Below the pieces are notes generated by a model that ran no database searches, was not told the DNA's origin, and saw nothing but the letters and a program-made list of their open reading frames with translations. Positions 7,702-15,848 of a stretch of DNA of 64,000 nucleotides are shown here, one piece after another. Numbering within the stretch: the stretch's first letter is position 1; each line of letters begins with the position of its first letter. The position numbers were made by a program, and so were the translations under genes. The DNA comes from Anoxynatronum sibiricum (GTDB lineage Bacteria > Bacillota > Clostridia > Peptostreptococcales > Tindalliaceae), in the NCBI RefSeq assembly GCF_039414295.1, contig NZ_JBCITM010000003.1:1-64000 (forward strand). Reading direction: 5' to 3'.

Positions 7702-8847
7702 ATGAAAGAAAAGATCAGGGGATTGCCAAACAATAAAAATCTTAACAGCAGACTGGAACAGCGGATTTTTCTCACGCTGCTGATGATCGGCATGTTGTTG
7801 ACGTTTTTGTCAGGTGCAGCCAATTTGTATTATCGGACACCAGTAGACAGGGTACTGGCACCCTTTGCCATGACGGCTATCATTGGCGGTTTTTTTTGGT
7901 ATGCGGTCAGTTATGGCCGTTTTAGGGGGCCGATTCTTGCAGCCTCTTTATTTGCCTGTGTCGGACTGGTTCCTTATCTTTGGATGGCTCACGGAGGTCT
8001 CTTTGGAGGCTTTCCTTTTTTTGTGCCCTACCTGACGGTGGTGCTAATGGCCATCCACCAGGGGGGCAGGCGCTGGATCTATTTGCTGGTTCTTTTTGCC
8101 ACGACAGGTTGGATGATTTACCTGGACCTGCTGGGCAGCGAACTGATCAAGCCCATCACCGATCCCCGGGTATTGCTCTATAGCAATCTATATGGCCTGA
8201 TCGGTTCTGCACTGAGTGTCACCGTGCTATTTTTGATTTTTTCCCGCAGCTATGAAGAGGAACAGCAACGTGTCCTGAAAATGGCTGCTGCGCTTCGGGA
8301 AGCCAATCGGGAGCTGGAGTATCTATCGCGTTTTGACACCCTCACAAGCCTTCCCAACCGACGGGATATCACCGAAAAAATGGAATATCAGCTTCGCTTG
8401 TCCAATCGAAATCAACAACCCTTTGGATTGTTGATGGTCGATGTGGATCATTTCAAAAAATTCAATGACCATTTTGGCCATCAATGTGGAGACTATGTCT
8501 TAAAAGCACTGGCTGAACTGATGCTGAGTTTAAAGCGAGAACAGGATTCTGTTGCCCGGTGGGGAGGAGAAGAGTTTATTCTTCTTCTGCCGGATACGGA
8601 TTTAAGGGGAACAATGGTGATGGCAGAACGGCTGCGTTCAGCGGTGGAAAACCATTCTTTCAATGATGGCGTTAATCGTCATCAGTTAACCATTACCGTG
8701 GGAGCCACGGTCTTTGACCTGCTTTCCGAGCAGATTGATCACACCATTCGAAAAGCTGACACAGCGCTCTATTGGGGAAAAGAACAAGGGCGTAACCGTT
8801 GCTATGCTTATACTACCCGCATGATAGAAATGAAAGAACTATTATAA
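7702..8847 (+). CDS. membrane-bound diguanylate cyclase
   Basis: 381 residues. About six hydrophobic segments occupy residues 20-195, a possible 6-TM sensor, and lead into a linker with coiled-coil character and a GGDEF domain opening RFDTLTSLPNRRD. The active-site motif is WGGEEF (an active variant), preceded five residues earlier by REQD, the product-inhibition site. It should make c-di-GMP from GTP at the membrane. I chose ATG 7702, with GGCGG seven bases upstream. The frame opens at 7615, but the promoter at 7578-7606 starts RNA almost at that codon. This is the second cyclase in 9 kb, with a different sensor. Confidence 0.9.
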   Translation: MKEKIRGLPNNKNLNSRLEQRIFLTLLMIGMLLTFLSGAANLYYRTPVDRVLAPFAMTAIIGGFFWYAVSYGRFRGPILAASLFACVGLVPYLWMAHGGLFGGFPFFVPYLTVVLMAIHQGGRRWIYLLVLFATTGWMIYLDLLGSELIKPITDPRVLLYSNLYGLIGSALSVTVLFLIFSRSYEEEQQRVLKMAAALREANRELEYLSRFDTLTSLPNRRDITEKMEYQLRLSNRNQQPFGLLMVDVDHFKKFNDHFGHQCGDYVLKALAELMLSLKREQDSVARWGGEEFILLLPDTDLRGTMVMAERLRSAVENHSFNDGVNRHQLTITVGATVFDLLSEQIDHTIRKADTALYWGKEQGRNRCYAYTTRMIEMKELL

Positions 8848-8898
8848 AGATGATGCGGTTATAATTGACTGCGATGAATATCAGGGAGGTGAATAATC

Positions 8899-9900
8899 AT
8901 GTTGAATCAATCAGTATTAATGCTGGCAGGGGATGTGGGCGGCACCAAAACCAACCTGGCTGTTTTTGCCAGGGAAGAGGGCTTGCGCAGGCCATTGGCG
9001 GAAGCGTCATTTGTTAATCGGGAGTATCCCCATTTCACAGCAGTGATCCGGGATTTTCTGAAAGAACATCCTCTTCCGGTGAAACATGGCGCCATTGGCG
9101 TGGCAGGACCCATTGTCAAAGGCCGGGTGGAGGTAACCAACCTTCCCTGGCAGATGGATGCGAAAGAGCTGAGGGAAGCGTTGGACTTTCAATCGATCAC
9201 TCTCTTGAACGATCTGGTGGCTTTTGCCGGAGCCGTACCCGTTCTTGAAGAAGATGATGTATTAACCCTCAACGCCGGTGCGGCAGAACCAACAGGTGCC
9301 ATGGCAGTGATTGCTCCGGGAACCGGCCTGGGAGAAGCTTATCTTACCTGGGCTGCGGGAGAATATCACGCGCATCCTTCGGAAGGCGGTCATACAGACT
9401 TTGCGCCCCGCGATGAAAAAGAAATGGCCCTGCTTCGCTTCTTACAGCAGCAGTACGACCATGTCAGCTATGAACGGATCTGTGCAGGAATCGGACTTCC
9501 CAATGTGTATCGTTTTGCGGCACAAGCCGCAGGATTGTCTTCAGATGATGACGTTTGGAAAGAAGTAATTGCAGCAACAGATGCCACTCCAGTGATTATC
9601 AGGGAAGGGATGAAAGAAGACGGTTGCCCTGTTTGCCGGGAAGCCTTGCGTCTTTTTGTCAGTATTCTGGGAGCTGAGGCGGGTAACCTGGCACTGAAAG
9701 TGCTGGCCACCGGCGGTGTTTACATTGGCGGCGGAATTCCGCCTCGTATCTTGTCTTTACTGAAGGAACCAGGGTTTCTGAAAAATTTCCAGGAGAAGGG
9801 ACGGTTTACAGACGCCATGAAAAAAATGCCTCTTCATGTAATTCTAAACCCGAGAGTAGCCTTGATGGGAGCAGCTCGGTCTGGTTGGCAACAAATATAG
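8899..9900 (+). CDS. glk: glucokinase (Glk family)
   Basis: 333 residues. AGDVGGTKTNLAVF is the phosphate-binding loop of the hexokinase fold. GVAGPIVKGRVEVTNLPWQMD, LLNDLVAFAGAVP (catalytic Asp in NDL), APGTGLGEAYL and SEGGHTDFAPR are typical of the PF02685 glucokinases, distinct from ROK kinases that carry a CxCGxxGC zinc motif, absent here. It phosphorylates glucose with ATP at the entry of glycolysis. GGGAGGTGA seven bases before ATG 8899 fixes the start. It follows the diguanylate cyclase by 51 bases and ends before a hairpin, convergent to the acyl-CoA block. Confidence 0.93.
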   Translation: MLNQSVLMLAGDVGGTKTNLAVFAREEGLRRPLAEASFVNREYPHFTAVIRDFLKEHPLPVKHGAIGVAGPIVKGRVEVTNLPWQMDAKELREALDFQSITLLNDLVAFAGAVPVLEEDDVLTLNAGAAEPTGAMAVIAPGTGLGEAYLTWAAGEYHAHPSEGGHTDFAPRDEKEMALLRFLQQQYDHVSYERICAGIGLPNVYRFAAQAAGLSSDDDVWKEVIAATDATPVIIREGMKEDGCPVCREALRLFVSILGAEAGNLALKVLATGGVYIGGGIPPRILSLLKEPGFLKNFQEKGRFTDAMKKMPLHVILNPRVALMGAARSGWQQI

Positions 9901-9926
9901 AGACAAGGGGAGTTTCTCTTGTCTCT
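9899..9926. terminator. hairpin between convergent glk and fabG-like genes
   Basis: AGAGACAAG pairs perfectly with CTTGTCTCT around a ten-base loop, starting at the glk stop codon. No clear U-run follows, so termination strength is uncertain. Confidence 0.55.
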
Positions 9927-9997
9927 AATCAGTTCAACAACTTCCATAGCAAGGGTATTGACAATGCTGCGCGAGAGGAGTCATCGTGCTTCAGAGG

Positions 9998-10738
9998 TTA
10001 CAAGACGACACCGCCGTCAACACTGAGAACAGTACCGGTGATAAATCCGGCCTCTTCTGATGCCAGAAAAACATAGGCATTGGCAACGTCTTCGGGTTTT
10101 CCCAAGCGTTTCAGGGGAGATTTATCTTTCATCATATCCAGTACATTTTCCGGCATTTTGGCCACCATGGGCGTGGCAATAAATCCAGGGGCCACAGCAT
10201 TCACCCGAATGCCACTTTTGCCCAGTTCTTTTGCCCAGGTTTTCGTCATGCCGATGACACCCCATTTGGTGGCGGCATAATTGGTTTGGCCAAAGTTGCC
10301 GAAAAGCCCCACCACTGAAGAAGCATTGAGGATGACGCCATCCTGCTGTTCCAGCATGGCAGGCAGTACGGCCTGAGTGCAGTTGAAGACGCCTTTCAGA
10401 TTGATGTCAATTACCTGATCAAAGGCTTCTTCAGACATTTTTTTCAACTGTGCGTCGGCGGTGATGCCGGCATTATTCACCAGCACATCAATGCGGCCCC
10501 ACTGATGTGTTACATCTGCTACCATGCGGGCAATGGAGTCCCGGTCCACCACATCCACCTCGTAAGCCAGGAGTTCTCCGCCGGCCTCTTTCACAAGTGC
10601 CATTGTCTCCTCAAGCCAGTCCAGCTTCAGGTCGCATAATACCAGGCGGGCATTTCTTTTGGCAAAAGCAACAGCGGTAGCCTGGCCGATCCCTCTGGCG
10701 GCTCCGGTGACGATGACTGTTTGGTTGGTTCGATTCAT
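9998..10738 (-). CDS. SDR 3-oxoacyl-[ACP/CoA] reductase, FabG/PhaB-like
   Basis: 246 residues. Classical short-chain dehydrogenase: TGAARGIG cofactor loop near residue 11-18, NNAG, catalytic Ser in NASSVVG, Tyr and Lys in NYAATKWG, and the C-terminal SVDGGVVL seen in FabG. An Asp after the second strand (LCDLK) suggests some preference for NAD(H). The neighbour encodes a MaoC-type (R)-hydratase, so the pair probably interconverts 3-ketoacyl-, (R)-3-hydroxyacyl- and enoyl-CoA rather than serving fatty acid synthesis; this is inferred from context. GGAGGG before ATG 10738 rejects the longer frame to 10789. Confidence 0.9.
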   Translation of the reverse strand: MNRTNQTVIVTGAARGIGQATAVAFAKRNARLVLCDLKLDWLEETMALVKEAGGELLAYEVDVVDRDSIARMVADVTHQWGRIDVLVNNAGITADAQLKKMSEEAFDQVIDINLKGVFNCTQAVLPAMLEQQDGVILNASSVVGLFGNFGQTNYAATKWGVIGMTKTWAKELGKSGIRVNAVAPGFIATPMVAKMPENVLDMMKDKSPLKRLGKPEDVANAYVFLASEEAGFITGTVLSVDGGVVL

Positions 10739-10770
10739 ATAAATCCCTCCGTTAATAAGTCGTGATTCAG

Positions 10771-10812
10771 CCACCGGCGGTGATAACACGATGAATCAGC
10801 CGGCCGGTGGCC
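10771..10812. repeat. inverted repeat between the hydratase and reductase genes
   Basis: GCCACCGGC pairs with GCCGGTGGC, enclosing about 24 bases, inside the 90-base gap between two same-strand genes. No U-tract follows. It may stabilise the mRNA or balance expression within the operon. Confidence 0.5.
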
Positions 10813-10828
10813 AATGGGTATCGTATGT

Positions 10829-11257
10829 TTATGAGGGTGATGCCACTGGCGGCATCACTGTAGCAGTTCCTTCAATGACTACCTGATCATCCTGATTGGT
10901 CCAGGTGGTTTTCAATACAACTCGGTTTTTGTCCGGAACCATATCAATGACCTCTGCCTCGACCCGAATGGTATCGCCGAATTTGACGGGGCGGGTGAAT
11001 TTAATCTCCTGACCAAGGTAGATGGTGCCTGGTCCCGGGAGGTGCATCCCCAGAACGCAGGAGATCAGAGAGACAGAGACCAGCCCGTGGGCGATGCGTT
11101 CGCCAAAACGGGACTTTGCGGCAGCCACCCGGCTCATGTGAACAGGATTCATATCACCGCTGAGCCCTGCAAAGAGAGACACATCAGTTTCAGTAATGGT
11201 TTTTTCGAAGGAAGCCCGGTCACCCAGACTGATTTGATCAATGGTTTTTCCCTGCAT
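10829..11257 (-). CDS. MaoC-like (R)-specific enoyl-CoA hydratase
   Basis: 142 residues, hot-dog fold. The hydratase-2 motif is intact: FAGLSGDMNPVHMS contains the catalytic Asp and, five residues on, His, followed by FGERIAHGLVSVSL. IYLGQEIKFTRPVKFGDTI is the central strand region of PhaJ/MaoC proteins. It hydrates enoyl-CoA to (R)-3-hydroxyacyl-CoA. The adjacent FabG-like reductase would act on the same product. AAGGAGGAGG before ATG 11257 sets the start. The short length fits monofunctional PhaJ-type enzymes. Confidence 0.9.
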   Translation of the reverse strand: MQGKTIDQISLGDRASFEKTITETDVSLFAGLSGDMNPVHMSRVAAAKSRFGERIAHGLVSVSLISCVLGMHLPGPGTIYLGQEIKFTRPVKFGDTIRVEAEVIDMVPDKNRVVLKTTWTNQDDQVVIEGTATVMPPVASPS

Positions 11258-11367
11258 GAAGCCACCTCCTCCTTGATAATGGTTATGTTATCGGAAATAT
11301 CATGCGCAAAAAAGCTGTGGATAAAGCGTTTTAGCGGGTTTGTTTAGTGGCAGACGTTTCAGGTCGG

Positions 11368-11979
11368 CTACTGGTGGATTTTTGTCAGCAGAAAGTGCAA
11401 ATTGTCGGATAGATGTTTCATGATAGACGCGCCTTCAGTATCTTCATCGGCATTCATTTTTCCGGAAGTACCGGCAGTTCCAACGGTCCAGTAATTGGAA
11501 CCCACTAAAATCAGATCGTTCACACCGGCCCAGAGTGCCAGCTGAGACCAGGCAAATGTTTGCCCTGTTTTTCGGGCCACTGTGATGGGTGCAAAAAGTT
11601 TTCGGGAAAAAATCATTTGACCCCAGTTGTATTTCTTGTCAGTGGTGTTCAACTCATTTTTCATCCACCGGGCAGAAAAACCGGCCCGATCCAACACCGC
11701 TTTCAATCGAGGGGTGATGGAACCGTTGTATACCGGCGAACCGGCAACGATACAATCGGCTTCAATCATTTCCTGAAAAACAGCCTGAAAATCATCCTGC
11801 ACCACGCAAGCTTTGTTCTCAATACACTGATAGCAACCGGTGCACTGTTCGATCTTTTTATCTTTCAATAGAATCAGTGATGTCTCATGACCCTGTGCCT
11901 TCAGATGACCCAGCACCTGAGTCAGGTAGAATTCTGTGTTACCGTTGCGGGGACTTCCGCAAAGGGCAATGACCTTCAT
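11368..11979 (-). CDS. NAD(P)H-dependent FMN flavoprotein (iron-sulfur flavoprotein type)
   Basis: 203 residues with the flavodoxin-like fold: CGSPRNGNTEFYL is the FMN phosphate loop and GSPVYNGSITPRLKAVLDR the second FMN-binding region. CTGCYQCIENKAC (about 47-59) is the compact cysteine motif of Methanosarcina-type iron-sulfur flavoproteins; whether it binds a [4Fe-4S] cluster or is only structural cannot be told here. Its likely role is electron transfer or quinone/nitro reduction. The gene lies 53 bases after the symporter gene in the same orientation and may be the end of that sigma-54 unit. Confidence 0.82.
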   Translation of the reverse strand: MKVIALCGSPRNGNTEFYLTQVLGHLKAQGHETSLILLKDKKIEQCTGCYQCIENKACVVQDDFQAVFQEMIEADCIVAGSPVYNGSITPRLKAVLDRAGFSARWMKNELNTTDKKYNWGQMIFSRKLFAPITVARKTGQTFAWSQLALWAGVNDLILVGSNYWTVGTAGTSGKMNADEDTEGASIMKHLSDNLHFLLTKIHQ

Positions 11980-12032
11980 GGAGCAACACCTTGCTTTCGG
12001 TTGGAATGGTGAAAATTGGCAGTATACGTTGT

Positions 12033-13559
12033 TTAGAGATCGATGACAGCATCTACCCGGGGATCCAGGTTTTCATTGGCGGATCCTTTGGTGAAGAGAG
12101 AAACGACAACCGTCACCACGATGGCTGCTGTAATGACGTTGACATACCAGGGAAGACCGCCGGGCCATCTGAAACCGCGGTTATTAAGAATCAGAGAGAC
12201 GATGTTCAGCGAAAGTGCGACTGCCAAACCGGAGAAGACGCCCTGAGAGCTGGCACCTTTCCAGGTGAGGCCCAGAATGAAGACGGGGAAAGTGGCGGAC
12301 ATCAGGGTTCCCCATCCAAAAGTACCCAGAATGGCAACGGCTTCGCCGCTGGCCAGTGCGAAGAAGATGGCGCAGATACCGATGACAAACGTCGTGATGC
12401 GGGAAATCCTGATCTGGTTATCGGCGGTCAGGTTGACGCCAAAAGCAGAAGGCAGATCCCGGGAAATAATATTGGAAGAAAGGGTGAGGAACATGCTGGC
12501 CGTGGACATGGAAGCTGCCAGGATGGCTGCGTATACAAACATTTGAGAAAAACCGCCCACATAGTCGGCAACAGCAAAGATGGCGGTATCGTTATTGGCA
12601 AGAGGCGCTACCAGGCCGCTGCCTACCAGATAAAGAGCACCATACCCCATGGTGAGGGCGAACAGACCAATAACGAAATGTCCCAGGCCTGCATAGGCGG
12701 CCAGTTTAGGCATGTCTCGGGGGTCTTTTAGTGCGTAGATGCGTGTCAGCACCTGGGGCTGCCCCATGGTTCCCAGAATGGGAATAAACATCCAGGTCAT
12801 GGCAATGGAACCGGGCAGTACCCCCCAGGCATCCATCATTTTGGGCGAGAAGGCTTTTGCCAGCTCTTGACCTTCAACAGTGGCGGCTACTTCACCCGCG
12901 GTGGAAACAACCTGTACTACATTGGCAAATCCGCCAGTCATGATCAGAAAAGAAAAAACCATGATAAGGCCGGCTACGATCATCACCAGCCCCTGAAATG
13001 CCTGTGTCAAAATACCACCCACTTCACCGCTGAGGGCGGTGTAAGCTGTGAGAATGCCGAAAATAATGAACCCGGCCACATAAGGGTTTAATCCCAGCAG
13101 GTGGGCAAAAAGGGTGGAAGAAGCACTGATTTGAGAAGCCAGATAAGCAATGGCACCCAGAAACAGGATGACAGAAAGGAGTGCTTTAATTCCCCGGTGC
13201 CGGTCGAAGCGAATATCAGAAATATCTCCCAGGCTGGCAATGGGGTAGATTTCAGCCATGGCCCGAATTTTTTTACCGATGGCGATGTATGCCATGGCAA
13301 AGGCACAGGAAGAAAGCATCCATAAATTCATGGTATTGCCTGTGCCATAAATCAAACCGGGTACCCCAACAACTGCAAAGGCACTGGCGACAGCAGACAC
13401 AGTGGAAAGACCAACGGTAACAGGGCCAAAAAGGGCAGTGCCGCCGAAGAATGACTGGGGATCAATGGCTTTTTTCTTGGCAGCCCAGCCAATGATAAAG
13501 GAAATGACGATCATACCGACTGAAAAAAACAAAATGGAATAGCGGGCAGTATTTGTCAT
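12033..13559 (-). CDS. sodium:solute symporter (SSS family)
   Basis: 508 residues, strongly hydrophobic with about 13 membrane segments, the usual SSS topology. The first helix is followed by the SFFGGTALFGPVTVGLSTVSAVASAF region typical of the sodium-site helix. GWGTLMSATFPVFILGLTWKGASSQG is the family's conserved late segment. It takes up an organic acid or amino acid with Na+; given CoA-transferase, ketoacyl synthase and hydratase neighbours, a short-chain carboxylate is plausible (inference). AAGGAG overlapping the upstream stop fixes ATG 13559; the GTG at 13568 lies within that ribosome site. It is co-transcribed with the small membrane protein under the sigma-54 promoter at 14142-14157. 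Confidence 0.9.
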   Translation of the reverse strand: MTNTARYSILFFSVGMIVISFIIGWAAKKKAIDPQSFFGGTALFGPVTVGLSTVSAVASAFAVVGVPGLIYGTGNTMNLWMLSSCAFAMAYIAIGKKIRAMAEIYPIASLGDISDIRFDRHRGIKALLSVILFLGAIAYLASQISASSTLFAHLLGLNPYVAGFIIFGILTAYTALSGEVGGILTQAFQGLVMIVAGLIMVFSFLIMTGGFANVVQVVSTAGEVAATVEGQELAKAFSPKMMDAWGVLPGSIAMTWMFIPILGTMGQPQVLTRIYALKDPRDMPKLAAYAGLGHFVIGLFALTMGYGALYLVGSGLVAPLANNDTAIFAVADYVGGFSQMFVYAAILAASMSTASMFLTLSSNIISRDLPSAFGVNLTADNQIRISRITTFVIGICAIFFALASGEAVAILGTFGWGTLMSATFPVFILGLTWKGASSQGVFSGLAVALSLNIVSLILNNRGFRWPGGLPWYVNVITAAIVVTVVVSLFTKGSANENLDPRVDAVIDL

Positions 13560-13571
13560 GTGATTCACTCC

Positions 13572-14027
13572 TTACGCGTTGGGATGGTCCTGGTTAAGTG
13601 CTTCAATTTTGGCTTTAAAAGCATTCCAGGAATCTTCAGAGAGCCATTCAGATGCATAGAGAATAAGACCTGCCGTTAACGTCAGCATTCCGCCAATCCA
13701 GTAGGCGATGACAATCGCTCCAAAAGACGGATGAAACCCTAAAATGGTAAAGGAAGGCATGACTCCCATAAAAGCCTGGGAGTAGTATTCGGCGATGTAG
13801 AAACCGGCCAGCCACAAAACAGCCCAGGACACCAGGGGATAAAGCAACATCTTCTTGCTGAGTTTCCCATTCTGGGCAGCTCCCATGAGCATATGTAACA
13901 ACATCAGCACCACGCCCAGGCATAAACCGAAAAACCAGTAGCCAAACCATCCACTGAGGGTGATGATCACCCAGCAGGCGGTGATCAACAACACCAGCAT
14001 TGTCTTGTGATCTTTCATATCAATCAT
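13572..14027 (-). CDS. small membrane protein, probable partner of the symporter
   Basis: 151 residues with four hydrophobic segments (about 9-28, 31-48, 60-80 and 98-125) and a charged C-terminal tail. I do not recognise the family. Its stop codon touches the ribosome site of the symporter gene, so the two are tightly coupled. That arrangement parallels other SSS transporters that have a small membrane subunit (for example YhdT with PanF), but no sequence relation is claimed. GAAGGAGG nine bases before ATG 14027 sets the start; the frame upstream to 14153 runs through the promoter and is rejected. Confidence 0.75.
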   Translation of the reverse strand: MIDMKDHKTMLVLLITACWVIITLSGWFGYWFFGLCLGVVLMLLHMLMGAAQNGKLSKKMLLYPLVSWAVLWLAGFYIAEYYSQAFMGVMPSFTILGFHPSFGAIVIAYWIGGMLTLTAGLILYASEWLSEDSWNAFKAKIEALNQDHPNA

Positions 14028-14141
14028 GACATTGACCTCCTTCATCTTGTCTTGATAAATCAAACAACCGCTGCGACCCTCCTTCTGCCTGTCGGCCTTT
14101 TGAGCGCGAGCCATGGTCATCACGCTTCTGGAGGTTATTAT

Positions 14142-14157
14142 TGCAAATAGCATGCCA
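14142..14157 (-). promoter_or_regulatory. sigma-54 (-24/-12) promoter of the symporter operon
   Basis: TGGCATGCTATTTGCA on the minus strand matches the RpoN consensus, with GG and GC elements exactly ten bases apart. RNA should begin near 14131, about 100 bases before the ATG at 14027. Confidence 0.85.
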
Positions 14158-14170
14158 GTTGGAAAACGTT

Positions 14171-14186
14171 TTGAAAACGCTTTTTT
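14171..14186 (+). promoter_or_regulatory. possible CcpA cre-like site
   Basis: TTGAAAACGCTTTTTT fits the cre pattern WTGNAANCGNWNNCWW with one mismatch. It overlaps a palindrome CGTTTT-G-AAAACG (14167-14179), just upstream of the sigma-54 promoter. It could couple the operon to carbon catabolite control. Confidence 0.4.
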
Positions 14187-14219
14187 TCAACGCTTTTCCT
14201 TTGGAAAGAAGGTGCGATT

Positions 14220-14237
14220 TGTAACAGGAATGCGACA
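14220..14237. promoter_or_regulatory. candidate enhancer dyad for the orphan sigma-54 activator
   Basis: TGTAAC-N6-GCGACA is centred about 97 bases upstream of the predicted sigma-54 start, the usual enhancer distance. A related dyad lies upstream of the other sigma-54 promoter at 18349-18364. A further GTTACG half-site is at 14250-14255. Confidence 0.5.
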
Positions 14238-14280
14238 GTGCGCTAAATTGTTACGGAAAGACGGAACATTCCGGGAATGA

Positions 14281-14310
14281 AAAAATCCAACCCGAAGGAG
14301 TTGGATTTTT
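14281..14310 (-). terminator. terminator of the sigma-54 activator gene
   Basis: AAAAATCCAAC and GTTGGATTTTT form an 11-bp stem 21 bases after the minus-strand stop, with a U-run on the minus strand. Confidence 0.85.
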
Positions 14311-14330
14311 GAAGAATCACAGTAGCCTGA

Positions 14331-15761
14331 TTAACGGTCGTGAGCCTTCAATTTGCGATACAATGTCATTCGGTCGATTCCCAGCAGATCGGCTGCCTTT
14401 GATTTATTGTTGTCGCAAATTTCAAGAGTATCTTCAATGATTTTGACTTCAATGCGTTTGATGATCTCTGCCAGCGAGTTGTGGGGTTGACCACCCAGCA
14501 TCTCAGCCGTGTCATTGGAAGCGGCAAAACCACCCAGAATTTCCTGGAGGATTTCATCTGGAATGAGTTCTTTTCCGATGATTTCATCTTCGGCAATGAC
14601 AATAATGCGGCAAACAATGTTTTCCAGTTCCCGGATATTGCCTGGCCAGGGATATCGACTGAGAAGCTGGATGACTTCAGCGTTGAATTTTCGATAAATG
14701 CCGGTCTTTTGATAGAAGAGGGAGCTGAAGTGTTCGATGAGCAATTCGATGTCTTCAGCCCGCTCTCGCAGGGCCGGAATGTTCAGGTTCAGCACATTCA
14801 GCCGGTAATACAAGTCTGAACGGAATTCCTGGGTTTTGATTTTATCATGTAAATTGCGGTTGGTGGCTGAAATCACCCGCACATTGATGGACTTGACTTC
14901 ATTGCCGCCAATACGTTCCACCTGATTTTCCTGCAACACCCGCAACAGCTTGGACTGCATGCTCAGGGGCAGATCGCCGATTTCGTCTAAAAACAGGGTG
15001 CCATGGTTTGCCAGTTCAAATTTTCCCAATTTTCCTTTTCTGCTGGCGCCGGTAAATGCACCGGCTTCATAGCCGAATAGTTCTGATTCCAGCAGGGTTT
15101 CGGGGATGGCAGCACAGTTGATGCTGACAAAGGGTTTGTTGCGCCGATCGCTGTGGTGATGAATTGACTGGGCAAAAAGCTCTTTGCCTACGCCGCTTTC
15201 ACCGGTGATGAGCACCGGCAGGTCGGTGGCGGCAAAAGAACGGGCCCTGTCTTTAAAGTGTTTAATCAGCGGAGACTGGGTGATGATATGATCAAAATGA
15301 TATTTGGCACCGGAGGCGTTTCGCTGGTCGGTGTTGTCGTCCCAGTCAGGGCGAATGGACTGAATGATGGATTCCCGGATTCGTTTGGCGTTTTCATGGC
15401 TTTCAAGGCCTTCGATCACCACCATACCGGCAGCGCCAATCACTTGTTCGCCGTCAAAAATGGGGATGCGGTCCACCACCGCCACTTTGCCGGTGGCGAA
15501 GTGATGGGGGATGCCCACCTCAGGAATACCGGTTTTCAGCACGATGGGCAGACGGGTGGTGTGGTCGAACTCCAGCAGCGGCCGGCCCAGTGCGTTCTTA
15601 AAATCCGGGGCACCGTAAAAGCTGAGAAAAGCCTGGTTCATCACCACCACAATGCCGTTTTCATCCACAATGTTAATGGGAAGGGGCAGTTCGTCGAATA
15701 ATGATTTGGGTATGTGCTGGAAAAGCTTTTCCAGATGTTTGTCAGCCTGTTCATTGAACAT
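14331..15761 (-). CDS. sigma-54-dependent transcriptional activator with PAS sensor (no receiver domain)
   Basis: 476 residues. N-terminal PAS-type domain (about 20-115, with LPINIVDENGIVVVMNQAF), AAA+ domain from about 155 with Walker A GESGVGKE (187-194), the sigma-54-contacting GAFTGA, and Walker B TLFLDEIGD. A Fis-type helix-turn-helix ends the protein (NNKSKAADLLGIDRMTLYRKL). There is no receiver domain, so it should respond to a small molecule through the PAS domain, as DctD-unlike orphan activators do. It sits between two sigma-54 promoters (14142-14157 and 18349-18364) and is their most likely regulator. A sigma-A-like promoter of its own is TTAGCA, 17 bp, TAAGAT at about 15814-15842. 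Confidence 0.93.
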   Translation of the reverse strand: MFNEQADKHLEKLFQHIPKSLFDELPLPINIVDENGIVVVMNQAFLSFYGAPDFKNALGRPLLEFDHTTRLPIVLKTGIPEVGIPHHFATGKVAVVDRIPIFDGEQVIGAAGMVVIEGLESHENAKRIRESIIQSIRPDWDDNTDQRNASGAKYHFDHIITQSPLIKHFKDRARSFAATDLPVLITGESGVGKELFAQSIHHHSDRRNKPFVSINCAAIPETLLESELFGYEAGAFTGASRKGKLGKFELANHGTLFLDEIGDLPLSMQSKLLRVLQENQVERIGGNEVKSINVRVISATNRNLHDKIKTQEFRSDLYYRLNVLNLNIPALRERAEDIELLIEHFSSLFYQKTGIYRKFNAEVIQLLSRYPWPGNIRELENIVCRIIVIAEDEIIGKELIPDEILQEILGGFAASNDTAEMLGGQPHNSLAEIIKRIEVKIIEDTLEICDNNKSKAADLLGIDRMTLYRKLKAHDR

Positions 15762-15848
15762 TGTTTCACCTCATTAAGCATCCTGTCGCCCTTTGCTGCA
15801 CGGTTATCTTCTTTATTATCTTACCATATTCCTCGCCGGTTGCTAAGT

